From assembly GCA_955652925.1 (NCBI GenBank), contig CATPCO010000584.1, positions 1 through 13,655 of the forward strand: a DNA stretch of 13,655 nt, in the 5' to 3' direction. The position numbers were made by a program, and so were the translations under genes. Numbering within the stretch: the stretch's first letter is position 1; every line of letters starts with the position of its first letter. Below, in pieces: positions 1-6,336 of this stretch. Source of the DNA: an uncultured Xanthobacteraceae bacterium. GTDB lineage: Bacteria > Pseudomonadota > Alphaproteobacteria > Rhizobiales > Xanthobacteraceae. The notes under the pieces were generated by a model, which saw only the letters and a list, made by a program, of their open reading frames with translations, was not told the origin of the DNA and did no database searches.

Positions 1-53
1 AAGTTCGTTACGCTAAGCTCGGATCAACCTCACACACAGTGAACGCCGAACGA

Positions 54-116
54 GGGCGGGTTTGCGGGGCACCCCAAAAAACGAATACGCGTATTTTGGG
101 GACCCCGGTCCCGCCC
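54..116. repeat. Nested palindromic repeat in the 248-bp non-coding stretch downstream of pheS
   Basis: Outer arms GGGCGGG (54-60) and CCCGCCC (110-116) enclose inner arms CCCCAAAA (72-79) and TTTTGGGG (94-101). A perfect 12-bp palindrome, AATACGCGTATT (84-95), lies at the centre. No reading frame in positions 1-248 resembles a protein. The minus-strand sequence after the pheS stop shows no start of pheT, its usual partner. The structure could be a REP-like or degenerate mobile repeat, or a weak terminator for the pheS transcript, but no clean U-tract follows it. The rest of 1-248 holds nothing else I can name. Confidence 0.5.
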
Positions 117-248
117 CTACAAGAACCACCAGCGTAGTGCCGCTTTGCGGCCTCGGTTTGGGGTACGGCTTGCTCACATGCGATTGGCCTGGGGTCCGGG
201 GGAGGGGGCGGCCTCGTGCTGTCGCGCGCCATTCCACGGTCGCGCCGA

Positions 249-1331
249 TCAGCCACTTAGGCCTCCCGCGAGCGTAGGAAAATCGAGCGGGCGGAACCCG
301 TAATGCGACAGCCATCGCACGTCGGCTTCGAAGAACGCGCGCAGATCGGGCATCCCGTATTTGAGCATGGCGATGCGATCGATCCCCATGCCCCAGGCGA
401 AGCCCTGATACTCGTGCGGATCGAGCCCGCAGTTGCGCAAGACGTTGGGATGCACCATGCCGGCGCCGAGAATCTCCAGCCAATCCTCGCCTTCGCCGAA
501 CCGAATCTCGCCCTTTTCGCGGCGGCATTGGATATCGACCTCGAGCGAAGGTTCCGTGAAGGGAAAGTACGAGGGGCGAAAGCGCATCTTCAAATGATCA
601 ACCTCGAAGAAAGCCTTGCCAAATTCCTGCAGGATCCATTTGAGATGGCCGAGATGGGAGCTCTTGTCGACCACGAGCCCTTCGACCTGATGAAACATCG
701 GCGTGTGGGTCTGATCGCTATCGCTGCGATAGGTACGGCCGGGAATGATGACGCGGATGGGAGGCTTGTTGGCCAGCATCGTCCTGATCTGGACCGGGGA
801 TGTATGTGTGCGCAGAACAAGCGCCGAGGCGTCGGGCTTCGGACGGAAGTAGAACGTGTCGTGCATTTCGCGGGCAGGATGGCCTTGCGGGAAATTGAGC
901 TTGCCGAAATTGTAATCGTCGGTCTCGATGTCCGGCCCTTCAGCAACCGAAAAACCCATATCGGCAAAAATCGCAATCAGCTCTTCGGTTACCTGGGTGA
1001 CCGGGTGAATGCGCCCGATTTCCGCCGCGGGCTCCCGGATGGGCAAGGTGACATCCACGCTTTCGGTGTTGAGCCGCGCATCGAGCGCCGCGTTCTTGAG
1101 CTCATCTCGGCGCGCCGAGATTGCCGCGTTCACGCGTTCCTTCACTGCGTTGATGCGGGCACCCTGGTGCTTGCGTTGCTCGGGAGCAATTGAGCCGAGC
1201 GTCTTGAGCAAAGCCGAAATCGAACCATTCTTGCCGAGGGCCGCGACGCGAATGCTTTCGATTGCAGGCTCGTCCGTGGCGGCGGCGATATCGCGCAAAA
1301 GCTGTTGTTCGAGAGCGGGTAAATCGGTCAT
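249..1331 (-). CDS. pheS: Phenylalanine--tRNA ligase alpha subunit
   Basis: This is the catalytic alpha subunit of the cytoplasmic (alpha-beta)2 phenylalanyl-tRNA synthetase, which charges tRNA-Phe. The product has 360 residues, within the bacterial PheS range. The N-terminal ~100 residues form the charged helical arm that binds tRNA. The class II synthetase core follows, with HTSPVQIR (176-183), motif 2 around RTYRSDSDQTHTPMFHQVEG (199-218), GAGMVHPNV (289-297), and motif 3 at GMGIDRIAMLKYGMPDLR (314-331). Ala312 in the GFAWGMG stretch aligns with E. coli Ala294, the residue that sets phenylalanine selectivity. The ATG lies 8 bp after the stop of the upstream Rieske gene, so translation is probably coupled; I see no strong Shine-Dalgarno. 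The usual partner pheT does not follow within the 248 bp that remain in the window. Confidence 0.97.
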   Translation of the reverse strand: MTDLPALEQQLLRDIAAATDEPAIESIRVAALGKNGSISALLKTLGSIAPEQRKHQGARINAVKERVNAAISARRDELKNAALDARLNTESVDVTLPIREPAAEIGRIHPVTQVTEELIAIFADMGFSVAEGPDIETDDYNFGKLNFPQGHPAREMHDTFYFRPKPDASALVLRTHTSPVQIRTMLANKPPIRVIIPGRTYRSDSDQTHTPMFHQVEGLVVDKSSHLGHLKWILQEFGKAFFEVDHLKMRFRPSYFPFTEPSLEVDIQCRREKGEIRFGEGEDWLEILGAGMVHPNVLRNCGLDPHEYQGFAWGMGIDRIAMLKYGMPDLRAFFEADVRWLSHYGFRPLDFPTLAGGLSG

Positions 1332-1339
1332 GGCAGTTT

Positions 1340-2398
1340 TCAGCTGCGCCAGCGTAACGTCTTGGGCTCAAGCGGATTGACGAAGGGACGCCCCTGCGCC
1401 TGGGCCGCGAGCCATTCGTCCTTGACGCGCATCCACCAGCGCGCCTGGGTGTCGGCATCGTTGATGAGCATGAGGCGAGGTCGATGGAGGAGGCCCTCAC
1501 GCTGACGCACCACCACTTGCCGATCCTGGTCGAGAAAAATGCGCATGAAAACCTTGAGCACGGGTGAGACCAAGGCGACCCAGCGCGGTGAGGCCCAGAA
1601 TATCTGGTGCACTTCCGTCGTCTCGTCGGTGATCGGCGTAATCGCGGTAAGCCCCACGACGGCATGGCGCTCGCCGTTCACTTCCTCTATCCGCAGCCCC
1701 GGCAGCTGGTAGGAGATCTCGGTCTCTACTTTGCGCCCGAGCAGGCGATAGACCAGATTTTGCGGCGGCAGCGGATGCCGCAGCATCCGCCATCCCAGCT
1801 CGATCGGCTCGAACGTCTTCTCCTTGGGCCGCAGCTTGGTTGCCTTGTGCTTGAACCACCATGAGGTGTGGACGAACGCGGCATGCGTCGGATCCATGAG
1901 CCCAAAGGCGGCGTGATCAGTCGAGCAGGGGAACGGCAGCATGATCGCAGCGGCAGGCCGCGCCTCCTCGGGGAACGCCGGAATGCGCGGCGGCTGCACC
2001 GGCTCGATCTTGTCGGATATTTGTTTGGTTCGAGGGAAGTAAATCCAGATCAGGCCCTGTCGTTCGACGCAGGGATATGCGCCGCAGCGGATTTTTGAAA
2101 GATCGATCTCCTGTCCTTCACGTAGCGACGGGATTTCCACACACACACCTGCGGCGTCGAACCGCCAGCCGTGGTAGCTGCAGGCGATGGTCTCCCCGTC
2201 GAATCGACCGTAACGAAGCGGTATTCCGCGATGGGGGCAGATGTCGCGCAATGCAAAGACTTTTCCGTCCAGTCGCCGGCCAATGACGACCGGCTCCCCA
2301 AGGAGCGTCTTGTGGGCGAGGCGCCCCGGCGGCAAGTCGGCACCGATCAGCGCGACGTACCACAAACCGCGCAGCAGCTCGGCTTTTAGATCCTGCAT
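1340..2398 (-). CDS. Rieske 2Fe-2S aromatic-ring-hydroxylating-type oxygenase, alpha subunit
   Basis: The product (352 residues) is a Rieske non-heme iron oxygenase of the VanA-like group, expected to hydroxylate or demethylate an organic substrate using electrons from a separate reductase. The N-terminal Rieske domain has Cys54-x-His56 and Cys73-x2-His76 (CPHRG and CSYHGW), the complete 2Fe-2S ligand set. The catalytic domain carries D169-x2-H172-x4-H177 (DPTHAAFVH), which gives the bridging Asp and two iron-binding His. Asp290 or Asp292 is a candidate third ligand. No reductase or ferredoxin gene is next to it, so the electron donor must come from elsewhere. It lies between rplT (59 bp upstream) and pheS (8 bp downstream) on the same strand, an unusual place for a catabolic-type enzyme. 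The substrate cannot be told from sequence. Confidence 0.9.
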   Translation of the reverse strand: MQDLKAELLRGLWYVALIGADLPPGRLAHKTLLGEPVVIGRRLDGKVFALRDICPHRGIPLRYGRFDGETIACSYHGWRFDAAGVCVEIPSLREGQEIDLSKIRCGAYPCVERQGLIWIYFPRTKQISDKIEPVQPPRIPAFPEEARPAAAIMLPFPCSTDHAAFGLMDPTHAAFVHTSWWFKHKATKLRPKEKTFEPIELGWRMLRHPLPPQNLVYRLLGRKVETEISYQLPGLRIEEVNGERHAVVGLTAITPITDETTEVHQIFWASPRWVALVSPVLKVFMRIFLDQDRQVVVRQREGLLHRPRLMLINDADTQARWWMRVKDEWLAAQAQGRPFVNPLEPKTLRWRS

Positions 2399-2457
2399 AC
2401 TCTCGCTTCCGAGGACGCGACCTCGCCATCAGCCTGCGGACGCGCCGTGATCCGGCA

Positions 2458-2817
2458 TCAAGCCACGATTGCGGCCTTCGCCTTCTCGACAATCGCCTGA
2501 AACGCCGCAGGCTCGCGGATGGCAAGATCAGACAAGATCTTGCGGTCGACCAGGACCCCGGCCTTGCCGAGGCCATCGATGAAGCGGCTGTAGGTCAATC
2601 CGAATGGACGGACCGCGGCATTGAGTCTTTGAATCCACAAGGCGCGAAATGTTCGTTTTTTCCGCTTGCGGTCGCGATAGGCGTATTGATTTGCCTTCTC
2701 GACGGCCTGCTTGGCAACCCGGATCGTGTTCTTGCGACGGCCGTAGTAGCCCTTCGCAGCCTTGAGGATTTTCTTATGCCTGGCATGACTGGTTACGCCG
2801 CGCTTTACGCGTGCCAT
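2458..2817 (-). CDS. rplT: 50S ribosomal protein L20
   Basis: L20 (119 residues, full length) binds 23S rRNA early and is needed for assembly of the large subunit. The protein starts MARVKRGV and has the very basic N-terminal extension (HKKILKAAKGYYGRRKN, then the DRKRKKRTFR stretch) typical of the family. The compact C-terminal domain contains RFIDGLGKAGV. A clear AGGAG (2826-2830) lies 8 bases before the ATG. The gene follows rpmI by 58 bp. In E. coli and Bacillus, L20 represses its own operon by binding the leader RNA, so the structured region upstream of rpmI in this window is a natural candidate target. The gene downstream is not pheS but a Rieske oxygenase. Confidence 0.98.
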   Translation of the reverse strand: MARVKRGVTSHARHKKILKAAKGYYGRRKNTIRVAKQAVEKANQYAYRDRKRKKRTFRALWIQRLNAAVRPFGLTYSRFIDGLGKAGVLVDRKILSDLAIREPAAFQAIVEKAKAAIVA

Positions 2818-2848
2818 GGAAATATCTCCTGCGCTGGCTGTCTACCAA

Positions 2849-2862
2849 GGCTCGATAGAGCC
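2849..2862 (-). promoter_or_regulatory. Small hairpin between rpmI and rplT
   Basis: In the transcript the arms GGCUC and GAGCC enclose a 4-base loop (UAUC), about 19 bases upstream of the rplT Shine-Dalgarno. No U-tract follows, so it is not a terminator. It may affect rplT translation or mRNA stability. The structure is seen in the sequence; its function is only inferred. Confidence 0.3.
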
Positions 2863-2875
2863 GGAAACTGAATGA

Positions 2876-3076
2876 TCATCCGTTCGGCAAGAAGTACTTC
2901 TTCACGTTGTCGCCGTCGGTCTTGAACAGCACGCTGGTGCCGCGCAACTGCCGGATCTGCTTGTTTGTGCGCTTGATCATGCCGTGACGCTTACGGGACT
3001 GCTGGAACAAGAGCTTCCCGCCGGCGGTAATCTTGAAGCGTTTCTTCGCGCCGGACTTGGTTTTGATCTTGGGCAT
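2876..3076 (-). CDS. rpmI: 50S ribosomal protein L35
   Basis: L35 is a small basic protein of the large ribosomal subunit. The 66-residue product starts MPKIKTKSGAKKRFKITAGG and ends KKYFLPNG, matching the family in length and sequence. A strong Shine-Dalgarno (AAAGGAGAG, 3081-3089) precedes the ATG. A GGGGC-UCU-GCCCC hairpin (3092-3104) sits just upstream of that site and could limit ribosome access. The gene lies between infC and rplT, the usual order for this cluster. The 147-bp gap to infC is long for an operon of this kind and is structured. Confidence 0.97.
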   Translation of the reverse strand: MPKIKTKSGAKKRFKITAGGKLLFQQSRKRHGMIKRTNKQIRQLRGTSVLFKTDGDNVKKYFLPNG

Positions 3077-3080
3077 TTGG

Positions 3081-3178
3081 CTCTCCTTTGCGGGGCAGAG
3101 CCCCCACTGTGCTCATTCGAGCTGGTGCTGAGCATTTCGCCGTCGCCACGGCAGCCCTGGTGGCCGGGCGACGGCAAA
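3081..3178 (-). promoter_or_regulatory. Structured leader of rpmI-rplT, candidate L20 autoregulatory RNA
   Basis: Read as minus-strand RNA, this region forms three successive hairpins. The longest pairs 3167-3178 with 3136-3147: twelve pairs, nine of them the GC-rich GCCGUCGCC/GGCGACGGC. It contains one U-G pair (3176 with 3138) that is possible only in the minus-strand transcript, because the plus strand would give C-A. Next is GCUCA/UGAGC (3129-3133 with 3111-3115). Last is GGGGC/GCCCC (3100-3104 with 3092-3096), which ends 2 bases before the rpmI Shine-Dalgarno. The first hairpin has no U-tract and is not a terminator. L20 autoregulation of rpmI-rplT is known in other bacteria; that these hairpins serve it here is inference. 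Confidence 0.45.
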
Positions 3179-3203
3179 GTGGCTTATGGCAGAGGCAGGA
3201 CCC

Positions 3204-3240
3204 AAAAACAACCGCCGGCGCTGTCAGCGAGGCGCCAGCA
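3204..3240 (-). terminator. Terminator-like hairpin spanning the infC stop codon
   Basis: In the minus-strand transcript, UGCUGGCGC (3232-3240) pairs with GCGCCGGCG (3213-3221) over nine positions, including two U-G pairs. The 10-base loop contains the infC UGA stop. The tail GUUGUUUUUGGG (3202-3212) follows directly, which is the layout of an intrinsic terminator. It lies between infC and rpmI, so it would act as a partial terminator or attenuator, or would be masked by ribosomes finishing infC. The U-tract is broken by a G. Confidence 0.5.
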
Positions 3241-3763
3241 CCATGACCACCTGACGGCCCTCAAACCGCGGTTCCTGCTCGACTTTCGCAATCTTGCCGG
3301 TGTCATCCTTCACCCGGTTAAGCAGCTGGTAGCCGAGCTCCTGATGCGCCATCTCACGCCCGCGGAAACGAAGCGTGACCTTGACCTTATCGCCCTCTTC
3401 GAAGAATCGCTGCATGGAGCGCATCTTCACGAAATAATCGTGGTCATCGATCATCGGCCGGAGCTTGATCTCCTTGACCTCGACGACTTTCTGTTTCTTG
3501 CGTGCCTCAGCCGCCTTCTTCTGCGCCTGATATTTATATTTGCCGTAATCGAGAATTTTGCAGACGGGAGGGGATGAATTTGGTGCGATCTCGACCAGAT
3601 CGAGCCCGGCCTCCTGCGCCCTCTGCAAGGCGCTCGCAATATCGGTCGGGCCGTGATTCGTGCCTGTCTGATCGATCAATTGGACTTCGCGGACGCGGAT
3701 CTCCTCGTTGATGCGCGGGCCTTCCTTCGTGGTGGGCTGCGCGGGTCTGGCTGGACGACGAAT
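3224..3763 (-). CDS. infC: Translation initiation factor IF-3, ATT start codon
   Basis: IF3 binds the 30S subunit, keeps it apart from the 50S, and checks the start codon and initiator tRNA. The sequence has the N-terminal domain (GPRINEEIR, then QLIDQTGTNHGP), a lysine/arginine-rich linker helix (KYQAQKKAAEARKKQ), and the C-terminal domain (KEIKLRP, FLRFRGRE-like LRFRGREMAHQELG). I place the start at ATT (3761-3763), which gives 179 residues, close to the 180 of E. coli. A Shine-Dalgarno, AGAGGAGAG, lies 8 bases upstream. An in-frame TTG at 3803-3805 would add 14 residues but has no properly spaced ribosome site. An AUU start is the classic signal for IF3 autoregulation, since IF3 rejects non-standard start codons. 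The gene heads the minus-strand translation cluster. Confidence 0.95.
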   Translation of the reverse strand: MRRPARPAQPTTKEGPRINEEIRVREVQLIDQTGTNHGPTDIASALQRAQEAGLDLVEIAPNSSPPVCKILDYGKYKYQAQKKAAEARKKQKVVEVKEIKLRPMIDDHDYFVKMRSMQRFFEEGDKVKVTLRFRGREMAHQELGYQLLNRVKDDTGKIAKVEQEPRFEGRQVVMVLAPR

Positions 3764-3780
3764 GGCCTTGCTCTCCTCTG
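3761..3780 (-). promoter_or_regulatory. infC ribosome binding site and ATT start
   Basis: The minus strand reads CAGAGGAGAG (3771-3780), then seven bases, then ATT (3761-3763) in frame with IF3. There is no in-frame ATG or GTG nearby, and this site gives the family's normal length. It decides the start and implies autorepression by IF3, as in E. coli. Confidence 0.75.
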
Positions 3781-3812
3781 CTGTTGCAACGAGCCTGCTG
3801 GGCAAGCTTGCA

Positions 3813-3842
3813 ATACATCAATACTAACCCTCCACAAGTCAA
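3813..3842 (-). promoter_or_regulatory. Candidate housekeeping promoter of infC
   Basis: On the minus strand a -35-like TTGACT (3837-3842) is followed after 18 bases by ATGTAT (3813-3818), or after 17 bases by GATGTA. The -35 is good and the -10 is poor. It lies about 50-80 bp before the ATT start, in the 213-bp gap downstream of the glycosyltransferase gene, where a promoter is expected. Confidence 0.4.
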
Positions 3843-3976
3843 CGGTTAATGGGGCAATTCAAGTACGATTCAATGACGGTGACGAGACATAAGGAGACAG
3901 TGTCGAATAGGACACACCTTGGTACTGTTCCGATGCGTCGAGATAAGGGTTTTCACGCGCATCGGCGGCCGCTTCG

Positions 3977-5185
3977 TCAGGTGTCACGGGCGAGCAAAGA
4001 CGTGTAGACCGCCCGGGTAGCGATCGCGACGCTGCGCGGCGAGAACATGTATTGCGCAAATTGCCGTGCGCGAGCGGCCATGGCGCGATAGGCGGTGTCG
4101 TCGAGGCTCAATGCCGTGAGCAGCGCACCTGCAAAATCTGCCGCGTCTCCCGGTTCGGCCAGCCAGCCGGTACGAATGTCTTCGGGCATTTCCGGAGGGG
4201 TAACCACATGCTCGGGCAAAATCCCGATATTGGCGGTAATCACCGGCCGGCCCATGGCCTGTGCTTCGGCGACCACACGGCCGAGCACAGGAGGTTCGAT
4301 TGCTGGCACCAGAACGGTATCAGCAGCAGCCAATGCGGCGGGCATGTCGCGGCAGTGTCCGACGAAGCGAATGAAAGGCAACACGCCCTTGGCGCGGGCT
4401 TGATCGGCAATGAAGCGGGCGTATTTGCCAAAGGTCTTGTGCTCGCCGACCATCACCAGCACGAACCCGCTCGCGCCGCTGTCGCGGAGAATGCGCGCGA
4501 TCTCCGGAACAATCACCTGCCCGTTCCATGGGGCGACCCGTCCGGGCACCACAACGATGCGCTCGCTTGCCGGGACGTTCCAGCTGGCGCGAACGGCGTC
4601 ATGCCGCGCGGCATCGATGGCCATGGGATCAAAGATCGCAGTGTCAATGCTGCGCGGTATGACGGTCAGCCGCTCGCGCGGCAAGTCGAACCGTTTCATC
4701 ACCGGTCCGGCGGCATAATTGGACGGGGTAATGACCCGGTCACCACGCGCGAGCGCACTGGCCCAATAGGCGCGCAACCCGGACACGGCGGGGACATCGG
4801 GAAGCGTGGTTACGAGCCAAACCGCGATCTGGGTGGCGGCCAGATTAGCCGCCCATGCTCCGCCCATGCTTTGGGCATGGATGATGTCCACCCGCTCGGA
4901 GGCGATGAGGCGCTCCAGCGCTTTGGTGCAGCCTCGCAGCCGCAGCGGGTTTTTGGTGGAATTCACGAGCGAAACCCATTCGCCGCCAGAAGCACGCAAA
5001 TCCTCAACCAGTGGACCTTCCTCAGCTGCGATCAAAGCGCGCGCCCCTGAGGTCAAGAGAGCCCGCGCGACATCGAGGGCGGTTCGCGCGACAGGCTCCT
5101 CGCGCAGCGCCGGCACGATCTGCAGGATGGTGGCGCCCGCCAGGGTACGCGCGGGCGCCTGCGTGTCCTCGTGGCTGGTCGTCAC
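3977..5185 (-). CDS. GT-B fold glycosyltransferase, GT4-like
   Basis: The protein (402 residues from the GTG at 5185) is a glycosyltransferase family 4-type enzyme, likely moving a sugar from a nucleotide donor to a lipid, lipopolysaccharide or other glycan acceptor. The N-terminal Rossmann half has ILQIVPALREE (20-30) and the IIHAQSMGGAW stretch (101-111). The C-terminal half begins with VVVPGRVAPWNG (211-222) and holds the donor site around GRVVAEAQAMGRPVI (302-316). The first Glu of the usual E-x7-E motif appears to be Pro299, while Glu307 is kept and another Glu lies at 297. The frame stays open up to 5374, but a start there would overlap the divergent hydrolase gene, so I prefer GTG 5185 (weak GGCGAG upstream). 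No polysaccharide genes flank it; acceptor and pathway are unknown. Confidence 0.85.
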   Translation of the reverse strand: MTTSHEDTQAPARTLAGATILQIVPALREEPVARTALDVARALLTSGARALIAAEEGPLVEDLRASGGEWVSLVNSTKNPLRLRGCTKALERLIASERVDIIHAQSMGGAWAANLAATQIAVWLVTTLPDVPAVSGLRAYWASALARGDRVITPSNYAAGPVMKRFDLPRERLTVIPRSIDTAIFDPMAIDAARHDAVRASWNVPASERIVVVPGRVAPWNGQVIVPEIARILRDSGASGFVLVMVGEHKTFGKYARFIADQARAKGVLPFIRFVGHCRDMPAALAAADTVLVPAIEPPVLGRVVAEAQAMGRPVITANIGILPEHVVTPPEMPEDIRTGWLAEPGDAADFAGALLTALSLDDTAYRAMAARARQFAQYMFSPRSVAIATRAVYTSLLARDT

Positions 5186-5280
5186 GGATACTCGCCGGGG
5201 TGGATCAATGGCCTGCGCGGCAGGCTTGCATTCATGGCAAAACTCTGTAGGCCCTCGGCGCGCTCGGACAGCGGGCCCAA

Positions 5281-6054
5281 ATGCACGATGTTTGCCTGAA
5301 ATTTCTTGAGGTTGGAACCGGGAAAGCGGCCCGTCGCATTGCGGTCCGCATCCGCCAGGGGGCCACGCCCGCACTGCTGTGGCTGGGCGGTTTCAAGTCC
5401 GACATGAACGGAATCAAGGCGCAGGCGCTCGATCGCTGGGCCAATGAGCAGGGGCGCGCAATCACTCGGTTCGACTATTCAGGACACGGCGAATCGGGGG
5501 GAAATTTCCTCACAGGCACGATCAGCCGGTGGTTGGAGGACAGCCTGGCGGTGTTTGATGCGTTTTGTCGCGGTCCGCAGATCGTGATCGGCTCCTCGAT
5601 GGGAGCTTGGCTGGCGCTGCTGCTCACGCGTGAACACACACGCCGGAAGCACCCTGGCGCGAGCGTGGCAGGCCTGGTGCTGATCGCGCCTGCGGTGGAT
5701 TTCACGGAGGAGCTGATGTGGAAGCGCTTCTCTCCCGAAGTGAAGTGTGAAATCGAGCAGAAAGGCGTCTGGCACCGGCCGTCCCAGTATTCGCAAGAGC
5801 CCTATCCGATCACGCGCGACCTGATCGAGGATGGCCGACGCCAGCTTCTGCTCGATGGCATGATCGAGACCGGCTGTCCCGTCCGTATCCTTCAGGGCGT
5901 GCAGGACCCCGACGTGCCCTGGCAGCACGCGATCGAATTGACCGCACGATTTGCCCAGGACGACGTCGTCCTCACGCTGGTGAAGGATGGCGACCATCGA
6001 CTGTCGCGCCCCGAGGACATCGAACGCCTTCTCGCAACCGTGGCGGAGTTTTGA
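5281..6054 (+). CDS. Alpha/beta hydrolase, ABHD10-like
   Basis: The product has 257 residues, no signal peptide and no membrane segment, so it is probably a cytoplasmic esterase or thioesterase. The alpha/beta hydrolase features are in order: an oxyanion region LLWLGGFKSDM (32-42), DYSGHGESGG (65-74), the nucleophile elbow GSSMG with Ser106 (104-108), an acid at Asp209 or Asp211 in QDPDVPW, and His239 in DGDHRLS. The WLGGFKSDM and FDYSGHGES segments resemble mitochondrial ABHD10 and its bacterial relatives, which hydrolyse acyl-thioesters and acyl-glucuronides; the substrate here is unknown. The ATG at 5281 lacks a clear Shine-Dalgarno. The gene is divergent from the glycosyltransferase with 95 bp between starts, which must hold both promoters. 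Confidence 0.88.
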   Translation: MHDVCLKFLEVGTGKAARRIAVRIRQGATPALLWLGGFKSDMNGIKAQALDRWANEQGRAITRFDYSGHGESGGNFLTGTISRWLEDSLAVFDAFCRGPQIVIGSSMGAWLALLLTREHTRRKHPGASVAGLVLIAPAVDFTEELMWKRFSPEVKCEIEQKGVWHRPSQYSQEPYPITRDLIEDGRRQLLLDGMIETGCPVRILQGVQDPDVPWQHAIELTARFAQDDVVLTLVKDGDHRLSRPEDIERLLATVAEF

Positions 6055-6077
6055 GCACACCCGATGAGCAGCTTGTA

Positions 6078-6326
6078 GTGCGCAAAGGCGCGCATCGCAG
6101 ACAAGTTTACGCAGTCTGCGCAAGCTTGACTGCGTCCGCGCCGTGCGCACGCGACCACTTTCCTCGGTGGCGCGTTTTCGTTGAGTCGGATGGCGAAGCA
6201 AGCAAGCCTGTCGGACGCATTTTGGCATTTGAGAGCCGGTATCTGTCGATGTGGATGCGTGCGCACGGCGCGCCGCAGCCGAGCTTGCAGCAACGACACA
6301 AACTATCTGCGCGCGCCTTTGCGCAC
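6078..6326. repeat. Nested inverted repeats filling the hydrolase-queG intergenic region
   Basis: The 282 bp between the two convergent genes (6055-6336) holds no convincing protein. Outer arms at 6078-6101 and 6306-6326 are reverse complements apart from one 3-base gap (core GTGCGCAAAGGCGCG). Inner arms at 6137-6152 and 6257-6272 are an exact 16-bp inverted repeat (GCGTGCGCACGGCGCG on the plus strand at 6257). Outer and inner arms share the GTGCGCA-NN-GGCGCG theme, so all four look like copies of one unit. This could be a MITE-like element or a cluster of palindromic repeats, and it may also end transcription from both sides. Identity to a known repeat family was not checked. Confidence 0.55.
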
Positions 6327-6336
6327 CCTACGACGG

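Noticed and set aside
303..1193. Long plus-strand open frame opposite pheS
   Set aside because: It is the antisense shadow of a clear PheS gene in GC-rich DNA and resembles no protein.
3224..3805. infC starting at TTG 3805
   Set aside because: The ribosome-site spacing is poor and the protein would be longer than the family. ATT 3763 has a well-placed Shine-Dalgarno.
4052..5050. Long plus-strand open frame (332 codons) opposite the glycosyltransferase
   Set aside because: Its sequence has no domain pattern, while the minus strand encodes a recognisable GT-B enzyme throughout.
3977..5374. Glycosyltransferase starting at 5374
   Set aside because: The first 63 residues are not protein-like and would overlap the divergent hydrolase gene. 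GTG 5185 is more credible.
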